64,000 nt of DNA from an uncultured Alphaproteobacteria bacterium (GTDB lineage: Bacteria; Pseudomonadota; Alphaproteobacteria; Rhodobacterales; Rhodobacteraceae). Numbering within the stretch: position 1 is the first letter of the stretch; each line of letters begins with the position of its first letter. Of this stretch, positions 1-9,613 are shown one piece after another. The notes below the pieces were generated by a model. That model searched no databases. It was given only the letters and a program-made list of their open reading frames with translations, and was not told the DNA's origin. The stretch is from NCBI GenBank assembly GCA_902611605.1, contig CACMAH010000003.1:1-64000 (forward strand), in the 5' to 3' direction. The position numbers were made by a program, and so were the translations under genes.

Positions 1-303
1 GGTAGAGACAGTCTTCTTAAATCAAGTAAAAAAACAAAACTTTTCGGGATAACATCAGAAAATTTTATTCCTTTTGGTGGTTCTGAAATATATTATAAAA
101 ATAAAATGGTTGGTAGAACAACTGTTGGAGCATTTTCACCATATCTTAATAAAGGCATTGGCTACGTATTGTTTAACCATAATAGCAATTGGGAAGAAAA
201 GACCTTATCGATAAAAGGGAAAGAAAATAATTTTTATGATTGTAAAATCGTTAACTTACCTTTTTATGACGAATTAAAAAAATTACCAAGGGGAATAAAT
301 TAA
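1..303 (+). CDS. GcvT/DmdA-family protein, C-terminal fragment (cut by window edge)
   Basis: The reading frame is open from the first base to a TAA at 301-303, so only the last 100 residues are in the window. The motif AFSPYLNKGIGYV and the ending LPFYDELKKLPRGIN match the C-terminal barrel of the GcvT (folate-binding aminomethyltransferase) family. The full-length paralogue at 45855-47018 has the same signature (AWSPYLKSGIGYV, ending LPFYDKEKKIPRGLN). Members of this family pass a methyl or methylene group from an N- or S-methyl substrate to tetrahydrofolate. The substrate cannot be deduced because the catalytic N-terminal part is missing. Confidence 0.8.
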   Translation, partial: GRDSLLKSSKKTKLFGITSENFIPFGGSEIYYKNKMVGRTTVGAFSPYLNKGIGYVLFNHNSNWEEKTLSIKGKENNFYDCKIVNLPFYDELKKLPRGIN

Positions 304-408
304 AATACTTGAGAAATGCATATTGAATTATAATATATTTGGGTTCTATAGAATATTAATTTTTAGAACTTTAAAAAATAAGAAATGACTGTTATATCTT
401 TGCATTAA

Positions 409-813
409 ATGATCAAGAATTTAATATATGTTTCTAACCCCGTCGGGTTTAATGAAAAAAATATTAAAAATATTTTAGAAACCTCCAATATAAATAATAA
501 AAAAAATAAAGTCACTGGATGTTTAATATATCGTCAGGACCTTTATTTACAGTTCCTTGAAGGTCCCCAAAAAGAATTAGAATTTACTTACAATAAAATT
601 TTAAGTGACAAAAGACACACAGATATTCATAAGTTAAGCGAGAACTCTACCAAAAGAAGGTTATTTACTAATTGGGCAATGCGAGGTGATCCATTAATGA
701 CTTCAATGTGGACTCATAAAGATATTAAAGATGGTAAAGTAAAAAAGTTAAATTCAAATGAATCTTTGAAATTATTTGAAAAATTTTCTAGAGAAATCGA
801 TCAATTTAATTGA
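409..813 (+). CDS. BLUF-domain blue-light sensor
   Basis: A single BLUF domain makes up nearly all of the 134 residues. The flavin-site residues are visible: Tyr7 in LIYVS, Asn29/Asn30, Gln48 in YLQFLEG, and the Trp89/Met91 pair in NWAM. In this family light rearranges hydrogen bonds between Tyr, Gln and FAD, and the change is passed to a partner. There is no attached output domain, so it is a short stand-alone BLUF protein that must act through another protein. It stands alone between the GcvT-family fragment and a convergent secreted-protein gene. Confidence in the fold is high; the partner is unknown. Confidence 0.85.
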   Translation: MIKNLIYVSNPVGFNEKNIKNILETSNINNKKNKVTGCLIYRQDLYLQFLEGPQKELEFTYNKILSDKRHTDIHKLSENSTKRRLFTNWAMRGDPLMTSMWTHKDIKDGKVKKLNSNESLKLFEKFSREIDQFN

Positions 814-894
814 AAATTTTAATTTTTCCCGAATAAAGGTATTAAAATTATTCATATGTAATATAAGAAAGATATGATTTTTCACTAAGTAAAT

Positions 895-1440
895 TTAAAG
901 CTTTGGGCATGGTGCATCCTCATTTTTATTATCACAAAGAAAAACTTGAGAGACCAACTTCGACCAATCTTGTATTTGGATATCAGTTGGCTCATATCTC
1001 CATGCTTTTTGTACAACGTAAAGTGCATCGTTTCCGGCAATCGCTTTTACCATTGTAAATTCTGGTTTTTGTGTATTTGGATTTCTTCCACAAATTGTCA
1101 TGAAATAATTGAATAAATATCCATATTCATCACCATTAGTTATTGTCAAACCTCTTCCATCTTCACAAATATCCACAATCATCTCAATGAAGTTATTTAC
1201 AAAATTATCCAAATTTTCGATTGGATAATTAAATAATACTTGAATTGTTACCATTTCCGACCAATCCTTTATATTTTGCCCATCAGGTATCCATTCTTGA
1301 ATATAAATATCTTTATTATTGCTAGTGTATCCTATCTGATATCCATCAGGGGGACTAAAAAGGAGATTCTCCCCTTGAAGTTTTTCAGCATTAAGATGAA
1401 CTGGAAATATTAAAAAAAGAAATATTAATTTGATTTTCAT
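895..1440 (-). CDS. conserved hypothetical secreted protein
   Basis: 181 residues with a typical signal peptide (Lys-rich start, hydrophobic stretch, LNA cleavage site near residue 18). The mature part has motifs PPDGYQIGY and EWIPDGQ with a WSEMVTIQV stretch, and Cys residues placed to form disulfides (ICEDG, TICGR, FLCDN, APCPKL). This resembles small periplasmic proteins of unknown function in alphaproteobacteria. It probably acts in the periplasm. No enzymatic motif is visible. It is convergent with the BLUF gene and upstream of nothing obviously related. Confidence 0.6.
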   Translation of the reverse strand: MKIKLIFLFLIFPVHLNAEKLQGENLLFSPPDGYQIGYTSNNKDIYIQEWIPDGQNIKDWSEMVTIQVLFNYPIENLDNFVNNFIEMIVDICEDGRGLTITNGDEYGYLFNYFMTICGRNPNTQKPEFTMVKAIAGNDALYVVQKAWRYEPTDIQIQDWSKLVSQVFLCDNKNEDAPCPKL

Positions 1441-1488
1441 TATTCAATATTAAGTATTGTAATTTCATTTGACAATTTATGTTATCAA

Positions 1489-2388
1489 TCAATTTATTTT
1501 ACTTTTAGTAAGGAGTAAATATATCGATCTTAGTAAAATCGATATTAATATTATTATTCCTCCTATTAGAGTATTAAAAGTTGTATGTTCATTCAAAAAT
1601 AACCATACCCAAAATGGGCTAAGAGCAATTTCAATGAAAAAAAATAAAGTTACTTCTGCAGCGATCAGGTGCCTTGTGGCAAAAACAAAACAGCAATTAA
1701 CAAAACCTGACAGAACTGCTCCCAATATAAAACAAAGGAAAAAATCATTACTAGATATTTGCAATGATCCCATTTTTTGAAATGAAGAAAATGCAATAGC
1801 AATCACACCTGACATTAACAAACATGGCAACATATCAGTATTCTTACTCATCCTCAAAATTATGGTAAAGATTGAGAAACAAATAGCAGCAAAAAGAGCA
1901 AGTATGTTCCCCCACAATGCCCCTATTAACAAAACACCATAGAACATTACTAATACCCCCCCAAATGCTAAAAGCATTGTAAAAATAGTAATTTTAGTTA
2001 ATTTTTCTTTAAGAATTAAAAAGGAAAAAAAAGCAGTTAGAAAGGGGATAAGACTTATAGTAAAAACTGTATTTGCAACCGTGGTGGATGTCATTGATAA
2101 AATGAAACATATATTTGATAAACTTAATACAATTCCTCCAAGGAGCCCATAAATTCTAATTTCAATAATTTTTTTTAATACGTCATTTCTATATTTAAAA
2201 ATCAGAAACAAAAAAATAGAAAAAGAAAAGGAAAAAGCTCTATAAAATATTATTGTCCAGTCATCTGCTAAATCTATATTCCTAAGAACTAATCCATTAA
2301 AGCTAATAGCTATAGAACCAACGCTCATTAATAATATAGATAAAAAGTGTTTATTTTTAAAAGAATAATAACTTTTTTTTATAATCAC
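1489..2388 (-). CDS. DMT superfamily transporter (EamA type)
   Basis: 299 residues with about ten hydrophobic helices in two repeated halves, the pattern of EamA-type drug/metabolite transporters. The first half contains FYRAFSF and a loop followed by FILKEKLT; the second half ends with WVWLFLNEHTTFNTLIGGIIIL, the usual EamA ending. Proteins of this kind export amino acids or other small metabolites across the inner membrane. The substrate cannot be read from sequence. It is followed on the same strand (in the direction of transcription) by a gap and the secreted-protein gene; about 70 bases separate its start from the binding-protein gene upstream. Confidence 0.8.
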   Translation of the reverse strand: MIIKKSYYSFKNKHFLSILLMSVGSIAISFNGLVLRNIDLADDWTIIFYRAFSFSFSIFLFLIFKYRNDVLKKIIEIRIYGLLGGIVLSLSNICFILSMTSTTVANTVFTISLIPFLTAFFSFLILKEKLTKITIFTMLLAFGGVLVMFYGVLLIGALWGNILALFAAICFSIFTIILRMSKNTDMLPCLLMSGVIAIAFSSFQKMGSLQISSNDFFLCFILGAVLSGFVNCCFVFATRHLIAAEVTLFFFIEIALSPFWVWLFLNEHTTFNTLIGGIIILISILLRSIYLLLTKSKIN

Positions 2389-2455
2389 TTTTTACTCTCT
2401 GTTAAAATTATATTTACATAAATTTATTAAAAAATAATTAAAGAATTAGATCGTA

Positions 2456-3256
2456 TTAATAACTATATTGTTTTTTCCAATTCTCAATGCAATTATTAAT
2501 TTGCAATAATCCATCAGTAAGTGCTGCTGGTCCAGGTTGTAAAATAATAGGAGATTTAATTTCAAATAAAAAATTTGTTTTAATAGCATTAATTGAATCC
2601 CAACCTTCCCTTTCTTTTATTTTTTTAAAATTTACCTTTTTACCACACCAAGATGCAAAAATAATATCTGGATTTTCATAAATGACTTCGTTAGAGGAAA
2701 CCGATCTTACTTTAGATTTATGAGCCTTGCTTCTTTCTGCAAAAATATCAACCCCACCCGCTATATCTATTATTTCTGAGACCCATCCAATTGCTGAAAT
2801 ATAAGGATCATCCCATTCTTCAAAATATACCTTAGGTTTCAATTTAGTATTTTTTTTCTTGATTAAATTAATTTGATTTTCTAATTTTGTAACTAAATCT
2901 ATTGCCCCTTCTATATTTCCGACTAAAGATCCAAGATACTTAATCATACTAAAAATCTCGCTAATACTCTTTTGGTTAAAGCAAATTACATTAAATCCTT
3001 CTAGTATAAGTTGTTTGGTTAAATTAGCTTGTACATCAGAAAAAGTAAGAATTAATTCTGGTTTTAATTTTTTAATTTTTTCAATATTTACAGAAATAAA
3101 AGATCCTACTCTTTGTTTTTCCAGCCTCACCCTTTTGGGTCTTACTGCATACCCAGTTACCCCAACAATTCTTTTCTCTTCTCCTAAAAGATAAAGAGTT
3201 TCGACAGTTTCTTCTGTTAAGCAAATTATTCTTTTCGGTGGAAAATTAAGAACCAT
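2456..3256 (-). CDS. BtuF-like (cobalamin/Fe-siderophore type) binding protein
   Basis: About 266 residues with the bilobed class III solute-binding fold. The N-terminal lobe opens with RIICLTEETVETLYLLG, followed by VGVTGYAVRP and LKPELILTFSDVQ; the second lobe carries the long linking helix and PDIIFASWCGKK. This pattern fits BtuF-type cobalamin-binding proteins. No signal peptide is present, a feature of a cytoplasmic BtuF-like subgroup. I chose the ATG at 3256 over an upstream TTG at 3265. No ABC permease or ATPase lies next to it, so a role in vitamin B12 uptake is an inference from the family only. Confidence 0.7.
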   Translation of the reverse strand: MVLNFPPKRIICLTEETVETLYLLGEEKRIVGVTGYAVRPKRVRLEKQRVGSFISVNIEKIKKLKPELILTFSDVQANLTKQLILEGFNVICFNQKSISEIFSMIKYLGSLVGNIEGAIDLVTKLENQINLIKKKNTKLKPKVYFEEWDDPYISAIGWVSEIIDIAGGVDIFAERSKAHKSKVRSVSSNEVIYENPDIIFASWCGKKVNFKKIKEREGWDSINAIKTNFLFEIKSPIILQPGPAALTDGLLQINNCIENWKKQYSY

Positions 3257-3358
3257 TTTAAGCAATATAAAAGTTATAATTATTTTTAAGATAATATAAA
3301 ATGTTACCTTTTTAAAAAAAAATCACATTTTTTGAAATTAAAATGATTAAGATTTTAT

Positions 3359-3817
3359 TTAGTTTCTATTTTTTTTATAAATTAAAATTGTTGGTACCAT
3401 ATTTATTACAGTTTCTCTATTTTGATTAATTCCAAAAATTTTTAATTTCATTATACCCATACTTGGTTTTGATCTAGATTCCCTTTTTTCTATTACTTCC
3501 CAGTATCCAGTTATCTTATCTCCAGGTCTTACAGGATGAAACCAACTTAAATTACTTATACCTGGGGAACCAAGTGTATTAGTACTATTAAGAAATTTAT
3601 CACACATTAGTTTCATTATAACTGAACATGTATGCCAACCAGATGCTATTAATCCTTTATATTCTGATGCCTTTGAAAGTTTTGGATCAACATGAAAATA
3701 CTGAGGATCAAATTTTTTTCCAAATTCTATAATTTCATCTTCAGTAAATTCGTAAGTTCCTAAATTTACTTCTTGATTAATTTCAAAATCTTCCCAGAAA
3801 TATAAATAATTTTTCAT
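3359..3817 (-). CDS. MaoC-like hot-dog dehydratase
   Basis: 152 residues covering one MaoC domain. The hydratase signature is seen in FGKKFDPQYFHVDP, with the Asp and His of the R-hydratase active site, followed by GLIASGWHTCSV and the HPVRPGDKITG segment. Such enzymes hydrate trans-2-enoyl-CoA or dehydrate related acyl-CoA substrates. It may serve fatty-acid or dicarboxylate metabolism. It stands alone and its neighbours do not reveal the substrate. Confidence 0.85.
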   Translation of the reverse strand: MKNYLYFWEDFEINQEVNLGTYEFTEDEIIEFGKKFDPQYFHVDPKLSKASEYKGLIASGWHTCSVIMKLMCDKFLNSTNTLGSPGISNLSWFHPVRPGDKITGYWEVIEKRESRSKPSMGIMKLKIFGINQNRETVINMVPTILIYKKNRN

Positions 3818-3960
3818 TTTAAAAAGCTATAACCAAACTAAGAAGTTATATTGATGATTTTATTTAAATAGTTAATTATCTCAGGATTCCAATTTAAGAA
3901 TTTATCAAAATTTCCAAAATCTTATAGTTATCATTATTGTTTTTCAAAATATAGGAACTC

Positions 3961-4152
3961 TTAACTATTATTAATTTCTTTTTCCAGAGCAATTATTTGT
4001 TTTTGATTTTCCTTTATCCGATCTTTTAAAATCTTTATCATTCTAATGCTTTCTTCATCGAGATCATATTGTTCCAAGTCATTTAGTGACTTTTCAAGGG
4101 TATATTTTGTTTTCTTTAGCTTACTTAAATACAGATGGTTTTGATTTTTCAT
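3961..4152 (-). CDS. small coiled-coil protein
   Basis: 63 residues, almost entirely charged heptad-like sequence (KLKKTKYTLEKSLNDLEQY, then ILKDRIKENQKQIIALEKEI), which suggests an antiparallel or dimeric coiled coil. There is no signal peptide or membrane segment. It resembles small cytoplasmic helical proteins such as the DUF465 type, but I cannot assign it to a family. Isolated between the MaoC gene and a divergent transporter. Confidence 0.5.
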   Translation of the reverse strand: MKNQNHLYLSKLKKTKYTLEKSLNDLEQYDLDEESIRMIKILKDRIKENQKQIIALEKEINNS

Positions 4153-4265
4153 AAAAATTTTTTATCATAATTAAATATAAATGGATACTTTTATTAATAA
4201 ACTGAGATAGATTATTAAAAATAAATTTTCATGATCAATTTCAAAATCTGAAAGGTTGGCCTTAG

Positions 4266-5168
4266 TTGGAGTTATGGATCTGGGTAACAGTGATAGCAGC
4301 ACTTTCACAAAGTATAAGAAATGCCCAACAAAAAAGGCTTAAAAATATTTTAGGAGACGTAGGTGCCAGTTATGTAAGATTTTTGTATGCTATTCCATTT
4401 GCTTGGTTAGGTTTGCTGGGTTACTCATTAATATTTAATGAGACATTACCAACTCTAAATTATATTTTTCTTGTATGGGTTACAGCTGCTGGCATTTTAC
4501 AAATAATATTTACCGTACTTCTAATAAAACTATTTTCTTTGAAGTCTTTTGCATCAGCAACAGCCTTTTCAAAAACTGAAGTTATTCAAGCTATTTTTTT
4601 TGAAAGCATCATTCTAGGTACAATTACAACTATGCAGACTAATGTAGCTATATGTCTGGGTTTTATAGCAATTATTTTACTTGCTGTCGCGAAAGGCCAA
4701 ATAAGTCTCACAAATATAATAATTTCTTTATCCACAAAGCAAGTTATTTTAGGATTGTTATGTGGTGCGTTATTAGCATTATGTAGTGTTTTTTTTCGCG
4801 CAGCAACAGACTCACTAGAAGGAAATAATTTATTTATTAAAGCAGGTACTACATTAGGAGTTTCAGTTATAATCCAAACATTTGTAATGGGAACCTGGAT
4901 GATAAATTATACTTCGTCAGAATTTATTTTGACCCTTAAATATTGGAGAAACTCAATTTCAGTAGGTTTTTTTGGAGCTTTAACAAGTTTTTGTTGGTTT
5001 TATGCCTTTTCAGCCAATGCAGTTGCGCCTGTAAGAGCGGTAGGTCAAATTGAACTTATAATAGCTATTTTCTTTTCAATTTTTTTCTTTCGAGAAAGAC
5101 CAATATATAAAGAAATATTGGCAATTTTATTGTTATTAATTTCTATACTTATGATTCTTTTTGATTAA
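4266..5168 (+). CDS. DMT superfamily transporter (EamA type)
   Basis: 300 residues with about ten membrane helices in two EamA repeats; the second ends in APVRAVGQIELIIAIFFS and FFRERPIYKEI, where a charged loop precedes the last helix. It starts at TTG directly before the first helix; no in-frame ATG fits better. It differs from the transporter at 1489-2388 in sequence and is a second, independent exporter. Substrate unknown. Confidence 0.8.
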   Translation: MELWIWVTVIAALSQSIRNAQQKRLKNILGDVGASYVRFLYAIPFAWLGLLGYSLIFNETLPTLNYIFLVWVTAAGILQIIFTVLLIKLFSLKSFASATAFSKTEVIQAIFFESIILGTITTMQTNVAICLGFIAIILLAVAKGQISLTNIIISLSTKQVILGLLCGALLALCSVFFRAATDSLEGNNLFIKAGTTLGVSVIIQTFVMGTWMINYTSSEFILTLKYWRNSISVGFFGALTSFCWFYAFSANAVAPVRAVGQIELIIAIFFSIFFFRERPIYKEILAILLLLISILMILFD

Positions 5169-5271
5169 AATTACTTAATTATTAATCAGTGTATTGGTTA
5201 ACAATTTTGTAATATATTCTGATTATTTCATTTACTCGGTATTTCTGACAAAAATTTAATTATAGTAGAGA

Positions 5272-5613
5272 TTAACTGGTAATTATTTTTTGTGTTATGT
5301 AAAAAAGAATTACTGTAATTAAACAACTTACTATTAGAGAAATTATAAAACCTAAGCCTTTACTAAGAAAAAAAGGTAAAGTAAGAAACATAGGCAAACC
5401 AGGAATTACAAACCAAAATATTTGTTTACTAATAGTTGATATTTGTTCTACATCTTTTGTTTCAACCCAAATCCATATAAGTGAAATTATAGAAACCAAC
5501 GGCAGTGCTATAATAATTGCAGCAATGGTAGTTGATCGATTGCTAACCTCTGTAGCAACCAAAATAATCATCGCTGAAATAATTACTTTCACTATTTGTA
5601 ATGTGGGTATCAT
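5272..5613 (-). CDS. DUF3147-family membrane protein
   Basis: 113 residues with four hydrophobic segments. The order of helices, the VATEVSNRSTTIAAIIIALP region and a central IWVETKD loop match small DUF3147 membrane proteins. Function is unknown for the family. It is convergent with the DMT transporter and divergent from the nitroreductase gene. Confidence 0.65.
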   Translation of the reverse strand: MIPTLQIVKVIISAMIILVATEVSNRSTTIAAIIIALPLVSIISLIWIWVETKDVEQISTISKQIFWFVIPGLPMFLTLPFFLSKGLGFIISLIVSCLITVILFYITQKIITS

Positions 5614-5698
5614 TATTTTATAATTCTTTTAATAGAATTTTTTGGAGTTTAAGGTAATAAGATTATCAAATTAAAATTTTAAATGAAGATATTATTAA

Positions 5699-5731
5699 AT
5701 GTGCCTTTAATTTTTAGAACCAAAGGCACAT
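5699..5731. other. inverted repeat in divergent intergenic region
   Basis: A perfect 10-bp inverted repeat (ATGTGCCTTT with AAAGGCACAT, 13-base loop) lies between the DUF3147 gene and the divergent nitroreductase gene. It is not followed by a T run and both flanking genes start here, so it is more likely an operator or small-RNA hairpin than a terminator. Low confidence in any role. Confidence 0.35.
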
Positions 5732-5923
5732 ATACAAACAGGTTTTTACATACATTTTTACAAATGGAAGATAAATAACCATTTATCTACTATCATAAAT
5801 CATGCCAAAATGAAATATAAATTATAAAAACTTTAAAAAAATAATATCTATATTAAAATAGCACCCAATTATACAGACTTAAAAATTCGTGACTCAACGT
5901 ATAAACTATGCGAGGCAATATAA

Positions 5924-6601
5924 ATGTCTACTTATGAACCTGTTTTATTTCCTAAAATGCCTAAAAAAAGTGAAAAGGAAATCAAGGCATTAACAAAATC
6001 CCTTTATCAAATTTTTTCTTTTAGAAGAACTATACGAAATTTTTCCCAAACACCTATTTCAGAAGAAGTTATACAAAATTGCATTAAAATAGCAGCCATG
6101 GCACCAAGTGGTGCAAATCATCAACCTTGGCATTTTGTAGCAATATCAAGCAGTACAATTAAAATGAAAATTCGAAACGCGGCAGAAAAAGAAGAAAAAA
6201 AGTTCTATTCTAGTCTCAATCATGATGAATGGCTCAGAGCACTTGAACCTATAGGCACTGGTCCAAACAAGCTACATCTGGAAAAAGCACCATGGCTCAT
6301 AGTTATTTTTGCTGAGAGATATGGAATAAAAACTGATGGATCTACTTATAAAAATTATTATGTACCTGAAAGTGTTGGCATAGCATGTGGATTTCTAATT
6401 TCGGCTATTCATCAAGCTGGGCTGTATTGCCTTGTACACACGCCAAATCCAATGAAATTTTTAACAAAAATATGTAATAGACCAACATCTAATAAACCTG
6501 TAATGATATTGGCAATAGGACACCCTGCAAAAGAAGCAAGAGTGCCATATGCTGCAACAATAAAGAAGCCTTTAAAACAAATTCTTACAACACTTCGTTA
6601 A
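5924..6601 (+). CDS. nitroreductase-family flavoprotein
   Basis: 225 residues of the FMN-dependent nitroreductase fold. The N-terminal motif FSFRRTIRNF binds the FMN phosphate, followed by AAMAPSGANHQPWHF, the usual second FMN-contact region, and ESVGIACGFLISAIHQAGL near the middle. The ending IGHPAKEARVP is also typical. The family includes iodotyrosine-deiodinase-like and nitroaromatic/quinone reductases using NAD(P)H. The specific substrate cannot be set. It is a single-gene unit. Confidence 0.85.
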   Translation: MSTYEPVLFPKMPKKSEKEIKALTKSLYQIFSFRRTIRNFSQTPISEEVIQNCIKIAAMAPSGANHQPWHFVAISSSTIKMKIRNAAEKEEKKFYSSLNHDEWLRALEPIGTGPNKLHLEKAPWLIVIFAERYGIKTDGSTYKNYYVPESVGIACGFLISAIHQAGLYCLVHTPNPMKFLTKICNRPTSNKPVMILAIGHPAKEARVPYAATIKKPLKQILTTLR

Positions 6602-6865
6602 TTAATTTTCCAAACTTTCAATCACTCTCATTCCAAATTACCAATTAGAACATCTCTATAAACCAAAATGCATAAGCAGAAATTTATGTTAGTTGTAAGT
6701 TGTGGTTTTGAGGTCCTTTATCCAAATGTATATCTACCATATCCATTAAAATTTTTTAGAATAAATTTCTAATTTAGACTAAATACATTATGAACTTCTG
6801 AAATTTTAAAATCATTTAAAATTTTATAGTTAATTAATTTAGAAAATCATGACAGGTTATATTTT
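6602..6865. other. intergenic region without recognised features
   Basis: AT-rich DNA between the nitroreductase and the nucleotidase gene. A short stretch near 6702-6760 weakly resembles the core-right part of the dispersed repeat, but too weakly to call. No open frame is supported. Confidence 0.4.
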
Positions 6866-6901
6866 GAAAGAGGAGGTTATCTTTTGATAACCTCCTCTTT
6901 C
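6866..6901. terminator. strong stem-loop after the 5'-nucleotidase gene
   Basis: A perfect 16-bp stem (GAAAGAGGAGGTTATC and its complement) with a TTTT loop lies 17 bases past the stop codon of the nucleotidase gene on the minus strand, and also downstream of the nitroreductase. It sits where a bidirectional transcription terminator would be expected, though neither side has a clean U tract. Confidence 0.6.
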
Positions 6902-6917
6902 ATGGTATAAAAGACTA

Positions 6918-8708
6918 TTATTTAATAGACTGCGTGGAATATTCAGAATCTGGCAACTTACCTATACTTCCACGCTCAAGAACATAATCAACAAATGATT
7001 GAGCATAATCTAAATAAGTGTCAGTATAACGCCCATCATTCTTTACTGTTTTGAATGAAAGATAACCATCACGTCCACTGGCAATGTAGTTATTTGTTAC
7101 AATTCGGTATGTTGAGCTACTTTCTAGAGCACTCCAAGAACTATCATTACGTCCCTTAAACTCCATATTGCTAAGTCGACTACCAGCTGGCTTTGATGTA
7201 TCTACATGCCAGCGTAGACCAGCTGCATATGGATAGGCACCGTCAGAACCATCAGGTTGTAATGCATAATCCAGAGCCTCTTCTAATACCACTTTGATCT
7301 CGGCTCCCGTCATGTCCATTTCAACTAGTGTATTAGCAAAAGGGAGTAGTTTGTAAGCATCACCCATTGTAAAGTCACCTTTAGCTATATCCGTTCTTAC
7401 TCCACCACCATTTTGAATGGCAATATCACTAGCTTTAGCCATCTCACGAAATGCATGAGCAACTACCATTGAAATATCTGAACCTTTACTGGCTGTTTGT
7501 TCAGGAGAGCAAATCTTTGATCGATTATCACCTGGTATTCTAACAAGACACAGATTTTCTTTTACTTCTCCCACTTTAATCGAGAGCATTTCTTCTACTT
7601 TTATATTAAAGGACTCCAATAATGTAGCAGCTGAAGCATCTTCTTGAACAATCGAAAGTTTTGGGTCAGCATTGATTTGTGAATACACAGCATCACGTTC
7701 AACCCCTTCAATTTCCACTCTATCTCCATCACTATTCTTTCTCTTAAAGCTATCTGCAAGCATTAAATGTGGAATACCTTTACAAGATTGAACTTCACCA
7801 TCTTCATTAAAAGAAATAGTCAATTCACCAACAATCTGACTATACTGCCAAGCAGTAGCAACACAAACTAATTTTCCACCAATACCTTTAACAATAGTAG
7901 GATATGGCCCAGCAGCATTAAGACCTAGCTTGTCAAAATCTCCGAGAAGTGTATGTGAGTCACCACCTATTATTAAATCTACACCATCAATTTTTTTAGC
8001 AAGTTCAAGCTCATTATTGTAACCATAATGCGCAAGAATTATAATATGTTTGATGCCAGACTGTTTAAGTTCATCTACCATCTTTTGAGCGGTTTCAGCC
8101 TCATCGAGAAAAATTGTTGTCTCATCTGGGCTTGAAGACATAACTGTTTTACGAACGATGTCGATACCAATAATACCTACCTTTATACCTCCTCTTTTAA
8201 TAATTGTATATGGTTGTATATAATCAGTTTCACTGTTGGGAGTAAGAGCTGATACACCTACCTCAGGCTTGATATTAGCAGCTAATACAGGTGTATTGCA
8301 CTTTTCTGATTTTAAAAAATCTATAAACTTTGCAACCCCTTTGTCTCCATCATTAAATTCATGATTACCAAGTGCAAAAGCATCAAAACATATTTCATTC
8401 ATAAGTGCTGCATCTGCCTCACCCTTGAAAATTGTAAAGAATAGTGATCCTGAGATTGCATCACCTGCATGTAGTTTAATTACATTTTTATTATCTGCTT
8501 CTAATTCTTTGATCTTAGCAACAACTGCAGGCATTCCACCAGATCGTACACGCGTTGATTTACCATCTAGCATCAAACTCATTCTCTTATCTGGTTTTAG
8601 ATGAGAGTGATGATCATTAATGTGTAAAACAGTGATTTGTTCGGCTTTAAGCCCATTAATCATTATTAATGTAGTAATTAAAACAACTAAACTTGTAAGC
8701 GCTTTCAT
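6918..8708 (-). CDS. periplasmic 5'-nucleotidase / UshA-like metallophosphoesterase
   Basis: 596 residues with a signal peptide (1-22). The N-terminal calcineurin-like domain shows the metal ligands in HINDHHSHL (Asp32, His34), GDAISGS (Asp83), GNHEF (Asn115, His116), then AHYGYNN and GGDSHTLLG. The C-terminal substrate domain includes NGGGVRTDI and the nucleoside-binding region ending in SSTYRIVTNNYIASGRDGY. The family hydrolyses 5'-nucleotides or UDP-sugars in the periplasm to salvage nucleosides and phosphate. It is a single gene followed by a strong stem-loop. The call to the family is firm; the exact substrate is open. Confidence 0.92.
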   Translation of the reverse strand: MKALTSLVVLITTLIMINGLKAEQITVLHINDHHSHLKPDKRMSLMLDGKSTRVRSGGMPAVVAKIKELEADNKNVIKLHAGDAISGSLFFTIFKGEADAALMNEICFDAFALGNHEFNDGDKGVAKFIDFLKSEKCNTPVLAANIKPEVGVSALTPNSETDYIQPYTIIKRGGIKVGIIGIDIVRKTVMSSSPDETTIFLDEAETAQKMVDELKQSGIKHIIILAHYGYNNELELAKKIDGVDLIIGGDSHTLLGDFDKLGLNAAGPYPTIVKGIGGKLVCVATAWQYSQIVGELTISFNEDGEVQSCKGIPHLMLADSFKRKNSDGDRVEIEGVERDAVYSQINADPKLSIVQEDASAATLLESFNIKVEEMLSIKVGEVKENLCLVRIPGDNRSKICSPEQTASKGSDISMVVAHAFREMAKASDIAIQNGGGVRTDIAKGDFTMGDAYKLLPFANTLVEMDMTGAEIKVVLEEALDYALQPDGSDGAYPYAAGLRWHVDTSKPAGSRLSNMEFKGRNDSSWSALESSSTYRIVTNNYIASGRDGYLSFKTVKNDGRYTDTYLDYAQSFVDYVLERGSIGKLPDSEYSTQSIK

Positions 8709-8872
8709 TATTTCGACCCTTTCTTAAAGAAATGATTCTTATCTTCTAATTGTTAAATAAGATTAGGATATATATTTAACATGTCAAAATTATTAAAATA
8801 ACATATCGGAATTATTAAAATCATTATTTACTAATAAGAAATCAACTACCCTCTGAATTAAATAGAATAATT

Positions 8873-9613
8873 TTATTTTAGTCGCTCTATTAAGCTATTT
8901 ATAATTTTCAAAGTTACCAATTCTCCCTTTTCTGATGATGAATTAGCTGCTGATTTAGTATACCAGGTAGTATTTTCAGATACTCGATCCATTTCAACTC
9001 CTTCTGGAGCCAAAGCCATTAGTAGCGAAGTTTCTCCTTCTCCAGCATGATCAAAAATATAATTTTTTATAATTTCATCATCCATAAGTGGATGTAACTT
9101 TATCCAATTGAATGGGTCACTTCCTTCCTGATGTCTATTATAATAATCACTCATATCTTGTGACCCCCACCATGCCTCACCTTCAGTATGTTCTTGAAAT
9201 TTAAAAATTGCCTGTCTAGCACCAATTTTAAAGGCCAAGTCAGTCGGCATCCCCGATGAAAAATTTTCGGTTTGGTGATGAACAATCCCATGTATGTTTC
9301 GAAAGCCTATTCTAAGTAAACCAGTAAAAATTTGCTCAGCCAAAGGAGCAAGCACTGATGAATCAACATTTAAAGTCCCACTTCCTTCAGGAGCGGCAAC
9401 TGCGTAACTCGAAGCCCCATAACTAAAAGGTGGAAGAATAATAACTTCCATCTGTCTCTCTAACCTATCCAAAACTTTTGTCACGGCAAGCGTATCCATC
9501 CCAATAGCCATATGTTCACCATGATATTCAATAACTCCTATAGGGAGTACAATTGGTGTATTGTTGGCGATTGCTTCCCTAATTTGATAAGGTAACATCA
9601 ATTCAAAGCGCAT
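8873..9613 (-). CDS. creatininase-family amidohydrolase
   Basis: 246 residues. The creatininase signature is present: LPIGVIEYHGEHMAIGMDT gives the Glu, His and Asp metal ligands, followed by FSYGASSYA, GFRNIHGIVHHQTENF, and HAGEGETSLLMALAPE with His-Ala-Gly-Glu-Gly-Glu-Thr-Ser, the second metal site. Family members cut cyclic amides (creatinine), or act in cofactor maturation (MftE-like, FAPy deformylase-like). No neighbour fixes the substrate. Confidence 0.88.
   Translation of the reverse strand: MRFELMLPYQIREAIANNTPIVLPIGVIEYHGEHMAIGMDTLAVTKVLDRLERQMEVIILPPFSYGASSYAVAAPEGSGTLNVDSSVLAPLAEQIFTGLLRIGFRNIHGIVHHQTENFSSGMPTDLAFKIGARQAIFKFQEHTEGEAWWGSQDMSDYYNRHQEGSDPFNWIKLHPLMDDEIIKNYIFDHAGEGETSLLMALAPEGVEMDRVSENTTWYTKSAANSSSEKGELVTLKIINSLIERLK

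Noticed and set aside
1489-1780. 103-residue plus-strand frame 1469-1780
   Set aside because: Antisense to the EamA transporter, which has convincing family motifs.
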